Assembly: GCA_964016875.1 (NCBI GenBank)
Contig: OZ024718.1
Coordinates: 40,674,406 to 40,738,405, forward strand
Reading direction: 5' to 3'
DNA: 64,000 nucleotides
Source of the DNA: Fallopia convolvulus
Taxonomy: Eukaryota; Streptophyta; Magnoliopsida; Caryophyllales; Polygonaceae
Below are positions 11,615 through 23,213 of this stretch, one piece after another. The notes under the pieces are model-generated. The model was not told where the DNA came from. It was given only the letters and a program-made list of their open reading frames with translations, and ran no database searches. Positions within the stretch are counted from its first letter, which is position 1, and each line of letters opens with the position of its first letter. A program made the position numbers and the translations under genes.

Positions 11615-11875
11615 ATACCCCCAAATCTTGATCCAAATCTTTTTGGCGGGATTTGGATCGGATTTGCCGCGTGAGCTACAGGCAGAGTGTGACACGCGAC
11701 TTAACCCTGTTCGTCCGATCATTCTCGGGAGCATGAAGAGTCACATTGTTCAGGCTTTAAATGCTCAAGCGCAGACCTCTTCGGAGATACGCGCTGATCT
11801 CTTCCTGTTTTTTGCCTCATCGTCTTCTTGCTTCAGTTTCCAGTTTTTACCCTATTTCTCTGCTACACGTTTTCC

Positions 11876-13740
11876 ATGGCCAATCCTGACGCTAAGAGCA
11901 TGGGTTTCGAATCCTCCCATACTCTCGAACCCCATGATTGTCGCCCCTGCTCTCTCTCTTCGGATGAAGTAGAGACGATAGTCCGAAACCACGGTTTTCC
12001 GGTTGGCACCAATTTCTACACCACCACGTGCGAAGCCGTGGACTGGGTCAAGGAGGGTTGGGTCTGCTCCTTGGAGTATCCCTTCACTCTGGGGGCTCTT
12101 TTCCCTTTTTCTCCCTTGATCCTGAATTTCTTGATGGCTCTCAAAGCCTCTTCGACGCAATTGAGGCCGTTGGTTTGGAAGATTTTGTACAAGATAAGCG
12201 AAACCTGTCCGGGGGAGAAGATTGACTTCACCGTGCAGGATCTACTATGTGCGTACCGGGTTGGTCCTCTCAGGGCTGGACGTTTTACCCTCCATGTGAG
12301 GGATGCCAGGAACCCGTTGATTCCGAAATCAAAGGTGAATGACAAGGATTGGGCCTCGCACTTCTTTTTCGTGGAGAAGTCTACACTAGGTGAGATGTAC
12401 CAAGCAGCTTTCTTTGACTCTTGGACTACTAAGAGTAAGTATTCCTAACCCTAATTTCCGCAACCCCTGCTGTTACTTGCCGTTTCTTACCGGGTTTCTT
12501 ATTTTGATGGCTTTACATGCAGTTCCATCTAGCTTGGAGACCCATGTCTTGGAATCGGAAGCATGCAGGAAAGTCTTCGCTCTTCTTGAAGCGAAGAGAA
12601 GGTACCGGAGGTCTGCGGAGCAAGTGCTCGAAGGTGAATCCAGCAACAAGACGATGACAGTCACTGAGGGTCAACTGGACGGCGAGGATGATACGGGATC
12701 GGGAAGCTCGCTGAGATGGTTGCGAACCCCATAAAGAATCCTGCTAGTATGTACTTTTTTCCTTTGCTTTTGAATTTTGTACCAATTTTATCTATGGATT
12801 TTAATGCTTGTCTTCCCAGAAGCTTCTTCTTCATTGGGGAGGAGTGCCTCTGCTACAGCTCTAATTCAGCGTAAACTGCGGTCGAGTGACAAGAGACCTC
12901 CCTTGGACCCCAAGGTAAAGATAGAAGTAGCGGCGAAGGTGACCCTTGCCAAGAGATCATCACCTGGTGTTACAGAAGTCATTGACCTGGATGAGAAGGG
13001 TCCCTCAGATCTGTGGCAGAAGCTCCGTGGCGCTCATGGCTCAAAGAAGCCTCGCCTGGAAGTTCCCAGTCCTGCCCTGGTTAGAGACGCCGGTCTATCG
13101 GTTTGGAAGGTTCGCTTTCACCAGTTATTCTTCTTTTTCTCTCTTTTTTTATCTTACTGCGGACGATATCCTTCCCTGGTGCATAGGCCTTACAAAGCGT
13201 TCTCTGGGTTGCGGATGCCGTTGACAAAGAGGACCGGATCCTAAGAGAGCATCAGGCTAAGTGGGACACTGAGAAGGCTGCCTTGGAGAGAGAAACGACT
13301 CTTGCGGTCGAACGCCAGAAGATGGACACAAGCAAGCTTGCGAAACTTGCTGAGACGGTCAAGCGTCAGTCTTCTCAAGCTGCTTCGGATTGTCCAAGAT
13401 CGCTGAGCTCGAGGCCGCGAACAGGAGAATTCTTAAGGAGGCTGGCGAGATCGGAGCCTACTACTCGATGATCTCTAGGGTGGAAACAATCAAACAGTTT
13501 ATGGCTGGTCAGCACTCGGACTGGGATCTGGACGCTGAGATCGCGTCCTTTGATGATTGCTATCCCCCAGATCAGATGGCTCTAGGCGATGAGCTTTTCG
13601 CCTCTCTCGACGCGAAGGAAGATGGTGGTGATCGTGATCCAAGCACAGGCGTAACTCTTGACCAAGGAAAAGGGCTGGATGGGCTTCCAACGGACGCAAT
13701 GGAACAACTAAGGGGCACTTCTGACAAAGATGAAGATTAG
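11876..13740 (+). pseudogene. C antisense gene: 'putative gypsy type transposon' protein, spliced, frameshifted
   Basis: This lies on the strand opposite C gag-pol, downstream of pol. The first exon (11876 to about 12432) encodes the conserved domain, with motifs GWVCSLEYPFTLG, FPFSPL and a later DWASHFFFVE. It matches the family annotated as 'putative gypsy type transposon'. Introns are suggested at about 12433-12521 (gtaagt to tgcag), 12750-12819 and 13110-13187 by splice-site consensus and frame jumps. Later exons give a charged, helix-rich region (about 13260-13390) and a Tyr/Asp-rich tail ending at 13740. One frameshift near 12700 and one near 13395 break it. A similar antisense gene exists in D. 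An aataaa at 14189 could be its poly(A) signal. Its role is unknown. Confidence 0.65.
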
Positions 13741-14479
13741 GGCCGCAGGCCCTTGTAAAAGATTTCTTTTTGGGTAGTTTATTTTTGAACAAACTGTTGT
13801 TGGTGTGTATGGGCCGTTTAGGGGCCACAAACAATATTTGTCCATTGACCGGACGACGTCTCTTCTTGAGGAAGAGAAAGTAGATGTTTTTGGTGCATGC
13901 ATGCTTTCTTTCTTGCGTATTCTTGCTTGGTATTGTCCTTTCTTTATGTGCAGGGTTTTCAGGACGCGCAGATGCTTCGGACTGAAGGCTTCAAGACGAG
14001 GACTCCTGCAGAAGTCTCTGGTCACAGGTGGTAGCTGCGGTTACCGAAGGAGGTTTCCAGGCAGGTGAGGAGTATCGCGTCGGAACTCTCGCTCGGGAAG
14101 TTCGGTCGATTAAAGACGTCTGTGTAGGATTAGTTACCTCTACTGTTTGGACTTGTGTTCGATTGTATGATGTATTCTACATGATAATGAATAAAATATG
14201 CTTTTGCTTTAATACTTCTACTCATGCAAAAAGGGAATAAATGTGATTAAGTAATGATGCACGCAAATGTCATTCATTCAACGAAAAACCATAACATAGA
14301 AGTCATACAACAAGGAGCTTTCACACAAACGCACTACGAAAAGGATGAACTTAGAACAAAGGCAAGATAATAACTATGGATAGATGATCTCGAGTGTCTT
14401 GAGTGTCTGGCGAAGAAAACCTTCTGTCGGGAGCCCCAGAGAAGTTTACGTTCCGATAAAGGAAGACTTCCCTTAGAAG
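13741..14479. other. Spacer between C antisense gene and C integrase end
   Basis: The two convergent genes meet here. No frame is supported. AT-rich sequence with an AATAAA-type signal for the plus strand lies at 14189-14194. Confidence 0.5.
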
Positions 14480-15113
14480 TGATACTTTTTCAAATGTATT
14501 GCATTCCAGCTTCTTGGGATGGCTTCTCCGTCTTTGGAATCCAGCTGGTATGTGCCTTGTCCGACGATCCCTGTTATCTTGTAGGGTCCTTCCCATGCCG
14601 GGGCTAGCTTATCCGATTTGGTTTTGTGGGTATTTTGGAAGACTTTTCGTAGTACCCAGTCACCGATTCGGAAGGTCCGGATCTTGACGTTTTGGTTGTA
14701 GCTCCGGGTGACTTGTTGCTGGTGTCTAGCTAGGCGTAATCGGGCTTGGTCACAAAGTTCGCAGACGTATCCAAGTCAGCCGACAGCTCCAAATGATTAC
14801 GTTCTTCGGTCAAAAAGCTAGTGCGAGCAGTTGGGATGAGAATTTCGGCGGGAATGACCGCTTCACATCCGTGCGTTAACGAGAAAGGAGACTGACCGGT
14901 CGCTACTTTTCGCGTCGTTCGATCGGCCCAAAGGACGTAAGGGAGCTCGTCAGCCCAATTTCCTTTAGCTTTCGCAAGCCGCTTCTTCAAATTGTTTATG
15001 ATCACCTTATTGCTAGCCTCGGCTTGCCCATTTGACTAGGGATAGCGGGATGTTGCGAGAAGGAATACTCTCTGTCCGGACGAAGGGGGTAACTTCCCGA
15101 CTATGTCCATCCC
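14480..15113 (-). pseudogene. C integrase, C-terminal half with catalytic-core deletion
   Basis: The minus-strand reading gives an SNGQAEASNK motif (about 15010-15045), which contains the catalytic Glu region, then a helical stretch and the GDWVLRKVFQ and LAPAWEGPYK motifs of the C-terminal DNA-binding region, ending near 14480. Upstream, the text passes directly from MDIVGKLPPSSGQR and LLAT to SRYP-stop-SNGQ. The segment with the first two catalytic Asp residues is missing, and the junction is in frame. Integration activity is impossible. Confidence 0.75.
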
Positions 15114-16203
15114 CTATCGCATAAAGGGCCATGGCGTGAGTGTGGGGTAGAGTGGATCAGGAGGTTGGTGAGCGGTTGGCGCATGCCTCTGGCAGGCGTC
15201 ACATTTACGGCAGAAGTCTACAACGTCTTTCCTCATAGTAGGCCAATACCACCCCTGCCGAAGGGCTTTGTTGGATAGACTTCTCCCTCCGGTATGGTTC
15301 CCACAGTCTCCCTCATGAAGCTCTTCAAGAAGTCTCTGGACACCTTCCTTGGCTAGGCAACGTTGTAGTGTTCCCACTGCCGACCGATGGAACAGTTTCC
15401 CGTCCTCTACTGTAAATTTTGTAGCCTTCATCCTTAGCAACTTAGCTTCGATTTTTTCTTCCGGAAGTTTTCCCTTGGTTAGCCAATACAGGTAAGGCTG
15501 AGTCCAAGGTGCTTCGTTGGCCTCCGAGGGATCAAAGGGATTTCTCTCGTGACTTGGGCTACTTAGAGGCAGATCTGGGTCGGGGTCGTTCCGGTAACTC
15601 CTGGCGTCGACGTCGTCACTGCTCATGAAGACGTTGCTATGGGAAGTAGTTCTGAGAAGGCAGACATCTTCGGTCATACTATCAGATCTCTTGATGTAAT
15701 CGGTATGAGCTCTTTTAATGGAAGGAACCATGATGTGAATCATTGGGATTACATGATACTCGTTAGGATCAACGGCTGACGCTAGACGAGCGAGAGAATC
15801 TACCTGAGCATTCTTTTCTCTTGGGATCTGTGCGAAGGATACCTTCTTGAACCGAGGAATTAGATTTTTGACCACATCTAGATAAGCTATCATCCTCTCA
15901 TCCCTTGCTTCATATAACCCCAGAACTTGGTTGACTACCAACAATGAGTCACAATTGACTTCTATCTGTTGTATTGTTGAAAGGGTTTCTTGACAACAAA
16001 TAAATTTATAATCAAGACTCCGCTGAGTACAGGGAGGTCAGGTTCGTCCACGGGAATTAGAAGTATCTAAATCTAGTTATTAATCCTAACAAAACAAAAC
16101 AAAACAAAGCAAAACACACACTATAGGCGCTCGACACCAAGCCACAATAGATCGTAACCGACCTAAGACTCGACACAAACGCAGGAGCAAAAACCAGAAA
16201 ACT
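15001..16203. repeat. Duplicated block, copy 1 (C integrase plus F LTR end)
   Basis: This 1,203-bp block recurs at 16334-17536 at a constant offset of 1,333 bases with no length differences. It spans part of C integrase, the C/F junction and the first 229 bases of F, so it was copied after F inserted. I counted about 20 differences by eye. The minus-strand frame 15944-15114 encodes the end of RNase H, a linker and the integrase HHCC zinc finger (CDACQRHA), with the same core deletion as copy 2. Confidence 0.9.
15114..15944 (-). pseudogene. C RNase H end and integrase zinc finger, duplicated copy 1
   Basis: The frame encodes the last helix of RNase H (LVVNQVLGLYEARDERM), a variable linker, and the HHCC finger: an H-EGDCGNH-type pair, then WPTMRKDVVDFCRKCDACQ. 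It ends at a stop just before MDIVGK. The upstream end is cut by the F insertion, so it has no start of its own. Retention of an open frame in both copies suggests the duplication is fairly recent. Confidence 0.75.
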
Positions 16204-16333
16204 AGGAGCTCGGCCCCGACCTGAAAGGGGTCGTAACCGACCTATCCGGGTAACGAATAAACTTCGAAAAAATCAAATTAAAAGAGATCTAGAGCAAAGG
16301 ATTCACCACAACAAGCTATGCATGCAAACATGA
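16204..16333. other. 130-bp spacer between the duplicated blocks
   Basis: It occurs once in the window. It contains two gtcgtaaccgacct-like motifs shared with F LTR and G leader sequence, so it probably derives from an F-type element, but I could not place it. It joins copy 2 across a 6-8 base stretch (atcacctt) that also begins copy 1. Confidence 0.5.
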
Positions 16334-17536
16334 ATCACCTTGTTGCTAGCCTCGGCTTGCCCATTTGACTAGGGATAGCGGGATGTTGCGAGAAGGAATA
16401 CTCTCTGTCCGGACGAAGGGGGTAACTTCCCGACTATGTCCATCCCCTATCGCATAAAGGGCCATGGCGTGAGTGTGGGGTAGAGTGGATCAGGAGGTTG
16501 GTGAGCGGTTGGCGCATGCCTCTGGCAGGCGTCACATTTACGGCAGAAGTCTACAGCGTCTTTCCTCATAGTAGGCCAATACCACCCCCGCCGAAGGGCT
16601 TTGTTGGATAGACTTCTCCCTCCGGTATGGTTCCCACAGTCTCCCTCATGAAGCTCTTCAAGAAGTCTCTGGACACCTTCCTTGGCTAGGCAACGTTGTA
16701 GTGTTCCCACTGCCGACCAATGGAACAGTTTCCCGTCCTCCACTGTAAATTTTGTAGCCTTCATCCTTAGCAACTTAGCTTCGATTTTATCTTCCGGAAG
16801 TTTTCCCTTGGTTAGCCAATACAGGTAAGGCTGAGTCCAAGGTGCTTCGTTGGCCTCCGAGGGATCAAAGGGATTTCTCTCGTGACTTGGGCTACTTAGG
16901 GGCAGATCTGGGTCGGGGTCGTTCCGGTAACTCCTGGCGTCGACGTCGTCACTGCTCATGAAGACGTCGCTATGGGAAGTAGTTCTGAGAAGGCAGACGT
17001 CTTCGGTCATACTATCAGATCTCTTGATGTCATAGGTATGAGCTCTTCTAATGGAAGGAACCATGATGTGAATCATTGGGATTACATGATACTCGTTAGG
17101 ATCAACGGCTGACGCTAGACGAGCGAGAGAATCTACCTGAGCATTCTTATCTCTTGGGATCTGTGCGAAGGATACCTTCTTGAACCGAGGAATTAGATTT
17201 TTGACCACATCTAGATAAGCTATCATCCTCTCATCCCTTGCTTCATATAACCCCAGAACTTGTTTGACTACCAACAATGAGTCACAATTGACTTCTATCT
17301 GTTGTATTATTGAAAGGGTTTCTTGACAACAAATAAGTTTATAATCAAGACCCCGCTGAGTATAGGGAGGTCAGGTTCGTCCACGGGAATTAGAAGTATC
17401 TAAATCTAGTTATTAATCCTAACAAAAGAAAACAAAACAAAGCAAAACACACACTATAGGCGCTCGACACCAAGCCACAATAGATCGTAATCGACCTAAG
17501 ACTCGACACAAACGCAGGAGCAAAAACCAGAAAACT
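16334..17536. repeat. Duplicated block, copy 2
   Basis: This is the second copy of the 1.2 kb block, and it is continuous with the rest of F on its right, so it is probably the original position. The minus-strand frame 17277-16447 encodes the same RNase H end and integrase finger as copy 1. Differences from copy 1 are scattered substitutions only. Confidence 0.9.
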
Positions 17537-18384
17537 TACAATCAACAACCACAATAGAAAAGTAGACTACTCACGATCCATGGCACAATCAACAACCATA
17601 AACAAAAGAGAAGACATAATCCAAATCCAAACAAACTTCAATTAAAAAGAAAACTTACAATCTCAAGCAAACCTCCAAGTCTCTCTTAAAATTGTCCAAG
17701 AGCTTGGAATCAAAGTTAACCTAGAAATCAAACTTGCAACTTGTTCCGTCTCCTCGAAAACGTCCCAAACGTCTCCCAAAAAGCATCTCCTCTAAAATTA
17801 ACCCTAAAAGAACCTTATATAGTAGTGGGAATGTCTCATAAGGAAACTAAATCTTATCTTAAAAAGGCCCATAAATAAAACATTTACTAAACCTAACTTA
17901 AGGCGCAAGTTTTAATCTCGCAAGGCACGGAGGTGGTCGTCACCGACCCAAAGTGGGTCGTCACCAACCTAGGCAGCACTTGTTTTCTTCACTTCTTTAC
18001 CCGAAACTTGCTCCAAAGCTTGGTTCTTCTTCAATGTTCTTTCTTCAATCGCTCTTAGCCTTCTAAGACTTCCTTTAGCTCCTTCTTAAAGCATCTTGAT
18101 CTTGCAAACTTCACCTTGAAATCATCAAACCATCAAATGCAACGACTCTCATCCGTCTATCAACATCATCACAAGACAACTCTAACGCCACATTCTAGAA
18201 AGCTTGACAAACGAGATATCTCCTCCTCAACGCTTCAAATACCTACAAAAACAACAAACAAGTGCAAACGACTCCAACTCTCCAAAGAGGGTCGGAATTA
18301 TATGCAAAACAACACAATAAACCTAGAAAAGACTCAACCTAGCTAGAAAACTACCCACAAAAACCAACTAAAAAGTGCGACATC
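17308..18384 (-). mobile_element. Element F: Athila-like solo LTR in C
   Basis: On the minus strand it runs from TGATGTCGCAC (18384) to CCTTTCAATA (17308), the copy-1 end being CCTTTCAACA. The flanking duplication is tgtat, seen at 18385-18389 and at 15970-15974 (also 17303-17307). Both ends resemble the LTR of G (TGATGTTCGCC to CCAACA, with a shared ...gattataaatttatttg... tail), so it is the same superfamily. A TATA-like tatataagg lies near 17820 (minus). No internal region follows, so it is a solo LTR of 1,077 bp. Confidence 0.8.
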
Positions 18385-20818
18385 ATGTATGCCCAGGTTT
18401 TTGGCAAGAATCAGACCGAAAATCAGAGCCTCATACTCAACTTCATTGTTCGTAGCTTCGAACGTGCATCTCACGGATTGTGCCACCCTATCCCCTTGTG
18501 TTGATTTTAGGACTACTCCTATCCCTGTTTCTCTAGCGTTAGAGGCGCCATCCGTGTGAAGCGTTCATTTGACTGCAGGCTTAGCTTCTAGCGTCATTAG
18601 CTCCGCTGACTCTGATCCTTCTTCCATCGTAGGACTAAAATCAACCACAAAGTCAGCTAGCGCTTGAGACTTCAATTCAGTTCTAGGCTCGTACTTAATG
18701 TCAAACCCACTCAAATTTATTGCCCACTTAGCCATTCTTCCTGTGAATTCAGGCTTATGCATGACCGTTTTCAATAGATGCGTGTTTCCCACCACTATCG
18801 TGTGTGCCTCAAAGTACGGGCGAAGTTTGTTGGAGCACATGACAAGTGCTAAAACTAACTTTTCCAAGGAAGAGTAACGGGTCTCGGCTGGTAGGAGAGT
18901 CCTACTTACATAGTATACAGGTTGCTGCTGCCCGTCTTATTTTCGGACCAGCACTCCACTGATGGCTTGCTTGGTAACGGCCATGTATAAGGGTAGGGCC
19001 TCTCCTGCTTCGGGTTTTGCTAGGATTAGGGGATCAGAGAAGTATTTCTTCAGCTCTTGGAAAGCCTCCTCATGTCTGGCGGTCCACTGGAAGCACTTGT
19101 TCTTTCTAAGTACTTCGTAAAAGAGACGGCATCGGTCTACTGATTTAGATATGAACCTATTCAAAGCGGCGATCTGCCCAATGAGCTTTTGAACACCTTT
19201 CACGCATCTGGGAGACTTCAGCGTTACTATGGCTCGAACCTGCTCGGGGCTGGCTTCTATCCCTCTCTGGGTGACTAGGTACCCTAAGAACTTTCCTGAC
19301 TTCACGCCGAAAGTACACTTCTGCGGGTTCAGCTTCATATTATACTGCTTCAAGACTTCAAAAGCCTTCTCTAGATGACTTCTGTGATCTACAACTTTCT
19401 TCGATTTGACGAGCATGTCATCTATTTATACTTCTATAGTCTCTCCGATTTGGCCTTGGAACATTTTATTCACTAGCCTTTGGTACGTGGCTCCACACAT
19501 TCTGGACCGCACGATCTGTCCAAGGTGCATGAAGGGAGGATGGTGTGTCACTTTGCAGCTGCATTTAAGCCACTTAATGACATCATCCAAGGTGGCATTC
19601 TTGACATTAAAACATCACAAAGGAGTGACACATGAAGGGGTGGCCGGCCATGGAAGTGAAAGGACTCTCAAATTCAATGCTTGCACTTAATAGGCTTTTG
19701 CATATTAAATGGCCAGAATTTGAAAGGGTTTTGGCCAGTTTTGGAGAGTCTTTTGGGCTGGTTTTTCAGCCTATAAATAAGCTTAGTTTCATGTTATTCT
19801 TATATCAAGTTTTTATCCAGATTTGAGAGAGAAGCCGAGTGCTTTGTAGTGTAGAACTTGGTGGATTCCAAGTGTGGTTCGAGTGCCTTAGTGAGTTTAT
19901 CTAGGGCGTGGGTTAGTCTAAGTTGGGTGGATTCCTTACCTTTGCTAGCCTTGTTTGTTTAGGGTTCTGGTGGATTCCATTGTCCTATTACAAACACTTA
20001 TCCAATATTAATAAAATTCAGTTCATTTCTTATCAAAATCGTCATCATCACTTCCATGGCCGGCCACCCCTTCATGTGTCACTCCTTTGTGATGTTTTAA
20101 TGTCAAGAATGCCACCTTGGATGATGTCATTAAGTGGCTTAAATGCAGCTGCAAAGTGACACATCATCCTCCCTTCATGCACCTTGGACAGATCGTGTGG
20201 CACCCCCCCTTGTGACACATCACCTTTGGTACGTGGCTCCGGCGTTCCGCAGCCCAAAGGGCATCACCTTGTAGAAATATGTTCCTTTACTGGTGATGAA
20301 GGATGTCTTCTCTTGGTCGCTTTCTTCCATCCTGATCTGGTTGTAACCACTGAAGGCGTCCATGAAAGTCAACAACTCATGGCCCGCCACAGCATCTACT
20401 AGGGCGTCTATGTGAGGTAACGGAAATGAATCCTTGGGACAAGCCTTGTTCAAATCCGTAAAATCTACGCACATCCTCCATTTTCCGTTATTTTTGGGCA
20501 CGACGACTACGTTTGCCAGCCACTCTGGGTATTTGACTTCTTTGATCCAGTTTCCATCAACTTCCTCACTTCTTCATCCACTATCTTATTTCTCTCGGCG
20601 GCGAATTTCCTTCTTTTCTGCTTTACTGGTGGATTATTAGGATCCACATTCAACTTGTGGGTGATAATCTCCGGATCGATCCCCACCATCTCCTCATGGG
20701 ACCAAGCAAAACATTCTGCAGTTTTACTCAAGAAGTCTACCAGCTCATTTCTCATGGATAACTCCAAGCCTTTTCCAATCCTTACGGACCGATTGAGGTC
20801 AGATTGGTCTAGGACCAC
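18385..20818 (-). pseudogene. C reverse transcriptase, RNase H and second RNase H
   Basis: From right to left: reverse-transcriptase start (20818-20507), NGKWRMCVDFTDLNKACPKD and MPFGLRNAGATYQR (20501-20225), then the E insertion. It resumes at 19476 with NKMF and a stop before IDDMLVKS, so the YxDD site has its first residue mutated to a stop. Next come the thumb and RNase H (19416-18570), with YYVSRTLLPAETRYS at about 18920. A second, plant Tat-type RNase H starts with LHTDGASN (about 18565), with NNEVEYEAL further on, cut by F at 18384. Multiple stops make it dead. The second RNase H defines the lineage. Confidence 0.85.
19495..20222. mobile_element. Element E: 728-bp inverted-repeat insertion with 18-bp TSD
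   Basis: It interrupts C between codons for YQR and LVN. An 18-base duplication cctttggtacgtggctcc flanks it (19477-19494 and 20223-20240), while related D has this coding stretch uninterrupted. Inside are two inverted arms of about 150 bp, 19509-19658 and 20049-20199, almost identical in opposite orientation. The outer ends differ, one reading acacattctgg and the other gtgacacatca. The unique centre has a TATA-like cctataaataag (about 19770) and an aataaa near 20010, as in an LTR or short gene. No transposase is encoded. The class is uncertain: foldback-like or a Mutator-related derivative with an odd TSD. Confidence 0.7.
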
Positions 20819-20887
20819 TTCCTCTACCTGTTCATCTTTCTTTTCTTTTTCTTTTGGAGAGGTAGAGTTAGTGGTCTCCTTTAATTG

Positions 20888-23136
20888 CTAGGTGGACTTT
20901 TGATTGGCGGCTGGCTTCAACGCCGATTTGTAACATTCTCGGGACGTTCTTTGATCTCCTTGGATCTCTTGAACCCCCCACGGTGTTGGGAATTTCACCG
21001 TCTGATGGTAATTAGACGGGACGACTCTCATGTCATGGAGCCATGGTCTTCCCATTATTACATTATAAAAAGAAGGGCAATCCATAACAGAGTATCTAAC
21101 ATGGATGTTCACACCCTTTTCGTACGTGGGAAGGATGATGTCTCCCACAGTGTGCTTCACTTTTCCGCTGAAGCCTAAGAGTGCCGTGGGGTTCTTCTTC
21201 ACGTCCTTCTCACTCAACCCCATTTCTCTCAAAGCCTCCAACGTCATGAGGTTGGTTGAACTTCCGGTATCAATGAGGACTCGCTTCATTGAGACGTTTC
21301 CGATCGACAGTGAAATCACGAGACCGTCATGGTGAGGTCCTTCAAGACCATTTACGTCATCCTCGTCAAAATGTATTGCAAGATTGATGACGTCTTTCTT
21401 CATTTGCGCTGAGCGATGGATAGTACCTTCTCTCGCATTTCTTTTGGCTGTTGAATACGTAAGGCCGCATACGCTTGACCCTTCGGTGCTCACATTCACG
21501 ACCTTTGCAGGTACTGGCGACGCTGGCCTTCCTACGTGCGAGGCTTGTATGACGTCCGGGGGAACTTGCACATTTGGCACGAGTTTTGTGATTCTTCCCC
21601 GAGATACGAGGTAGGCAATCTCTCTTCTTAGGGCCACACACTCCTTGGTTACGTGACCATAGTCGTCATGGAAGTCACACCACCTGCTCATGTCCTTGAT
21701 TGGATAGGGCTTTTCATTTCTCTTCGGCCACCTAACGCCTCGTATTGTTTGGGCTATGTTCTTCACGAGGTACTCGGGGGATATACCCAGGTTGAACTCA
21801 TCATACTTCGGCGGTAATGGTTTGGCCGGCTTGGTCTCGGCGACGTTCATCTTCACCGTGTCGGGATGAGGGCGCCAGTATGGTTGGTCACGGTGTTCCC
21901 GACGGTGATCTGGCACTGCCTTCTTGTCTACCCTTTCCCAGACGCTTGCGGGCTTCCTCATCTTCAAATCCTCCTCAAGCCTGATTTGAGCCAGAGCCTT
22001 GGTTTGCACATCTTCGAAGCTGTGGCAAGGATGTCTAGTGAGCTCTTTGTAGAGGTCACCGTCTTGACTTACCCCCTGACGGAAGGCTTCCATAGCTGTC
22101 AGAACGTCACAGTGCAGGATGGAGATCTTCTCCCGATTAAACCTGTCTAGGTATTCCCGGGTGGATTCTTCCGGTTTTTAGATAATCCGGTATAGATCGC
22201 TGGACTGCTTCTCGAATCTTTGGCTACTAGCAAATTGCACTCGGAACGAATCCATCAACTCAACGAAAGAGCGGATGCTTCTTCTTGGAAGGTTGACGAA
22301 CCACTTCAAGGCCGACCCCGTAAGAGCTGCTCCAAATCCCTTGCACATCAGTGCTTCACGGGAGTGGTACGGAACCGCACTAATCATCATATTTTGCTTG
22401 AATATGGCCACATGTTCGTCGGGATCCCCCGTGCCGTCATACGAGATTATACTAGATATCGAGAACTTCTTCGGTATCTCGACCTGGGCAATGTGAGGGG
22501 CGAAAGGTGACTCGTCGTAACTGTCAACCGCTTCCTTCTCTATGGGCGTGGAACCCCGGGTATATTCGCCAATTGCTCGGTGAACATTCTGAATTGGTTT
22601 CAGACGATACTTTCGAGGTCTCGGGGACGACGGCGGTCTCGATCCTCGTCATCATCCACGACCTCATCTTCAAAGTGCCGGGGGATAACCTCTCGCGCCG
22701 ATCGAAGGCGTATGGGTGCCCTTGCCCCCTCGCTAATAGGGTTACCCTGAGCAGGGGTAAACGATGGCACCCCAGGGACCGTTGCTGGTGGGGTAACGAA
22801 CTCCAAACCAGGGTTTCCCTCGCGCCGACTGCTGTGGTTTCCAGAGGAACCTTCACCCCCATTGTTCCGGGCTCGATCCGTTACTCGGGCATGCGGGCCG
22901 ACAGAGGACACGGATCGGAGTTGGGAGCGTTAATCGTCGTTATCGGCGGTTAACTGCTCGATGCTAGCCTTGTGCTTTTCGTTGCAAGCACGTTGATCAG
23001 TTAGTTCCTTCTCCAAAGCTTGGAGCCTTTGAGCGAACTCGAACAATTCGAGGCGAAGGGCTGCCGATGAGTCCTGGCGTGCGCCTCCATCATTCCCGGT
23101 GTTTAGCTCTTGGCTACCTTTGTTAGGGTTGCTCAT
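20888..23136 (-). pseudogene. C gag and protease
   Basis: The start at 23136 is the first ATG past the primer-binding site. Order: coiled-coil N-terminal region (22930-23136), disordered Arg/Asp-rich region to about 22600, gag core with ALTGSALKWFVNLP (about 22300) and a downstream helix (22093-21950), a zinc motif CDFHDDYGHVTKEC (about 21680), then protease with the intact VLIDTGSSTN active site (about 21270) and VIMGRPWLH. The stop at 22930 and those near 22600 and 22180 interrupt it, but 22093-20888 is open for 401 codons. Gag and protease would form and mature the particle. Confidence 0.85.
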
Positions 23137-23193
23137 GGCAATCTTCCTGAACTTCCTTCAACGCGAAGAGATGAATCCTTTTATATCGTAGGG

Positions 23194-23211
23194 CCCCACG
23201 GTGGGCGCCGA
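23194..23211 (-). promoter_or_regulatory. C primer-binding site
   Basis: Read on the minus strand, the LTR ends in CCAAAACA, followed two bases on by cggcgcccaccgtgggg. The same gcgcccaccgtgggg follows the 5' LTRs of D and H. It is the tRNA primer site, and I am not certain which tRNA. Confidence 0.75.
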
Positions 23212-23213
23212 AT

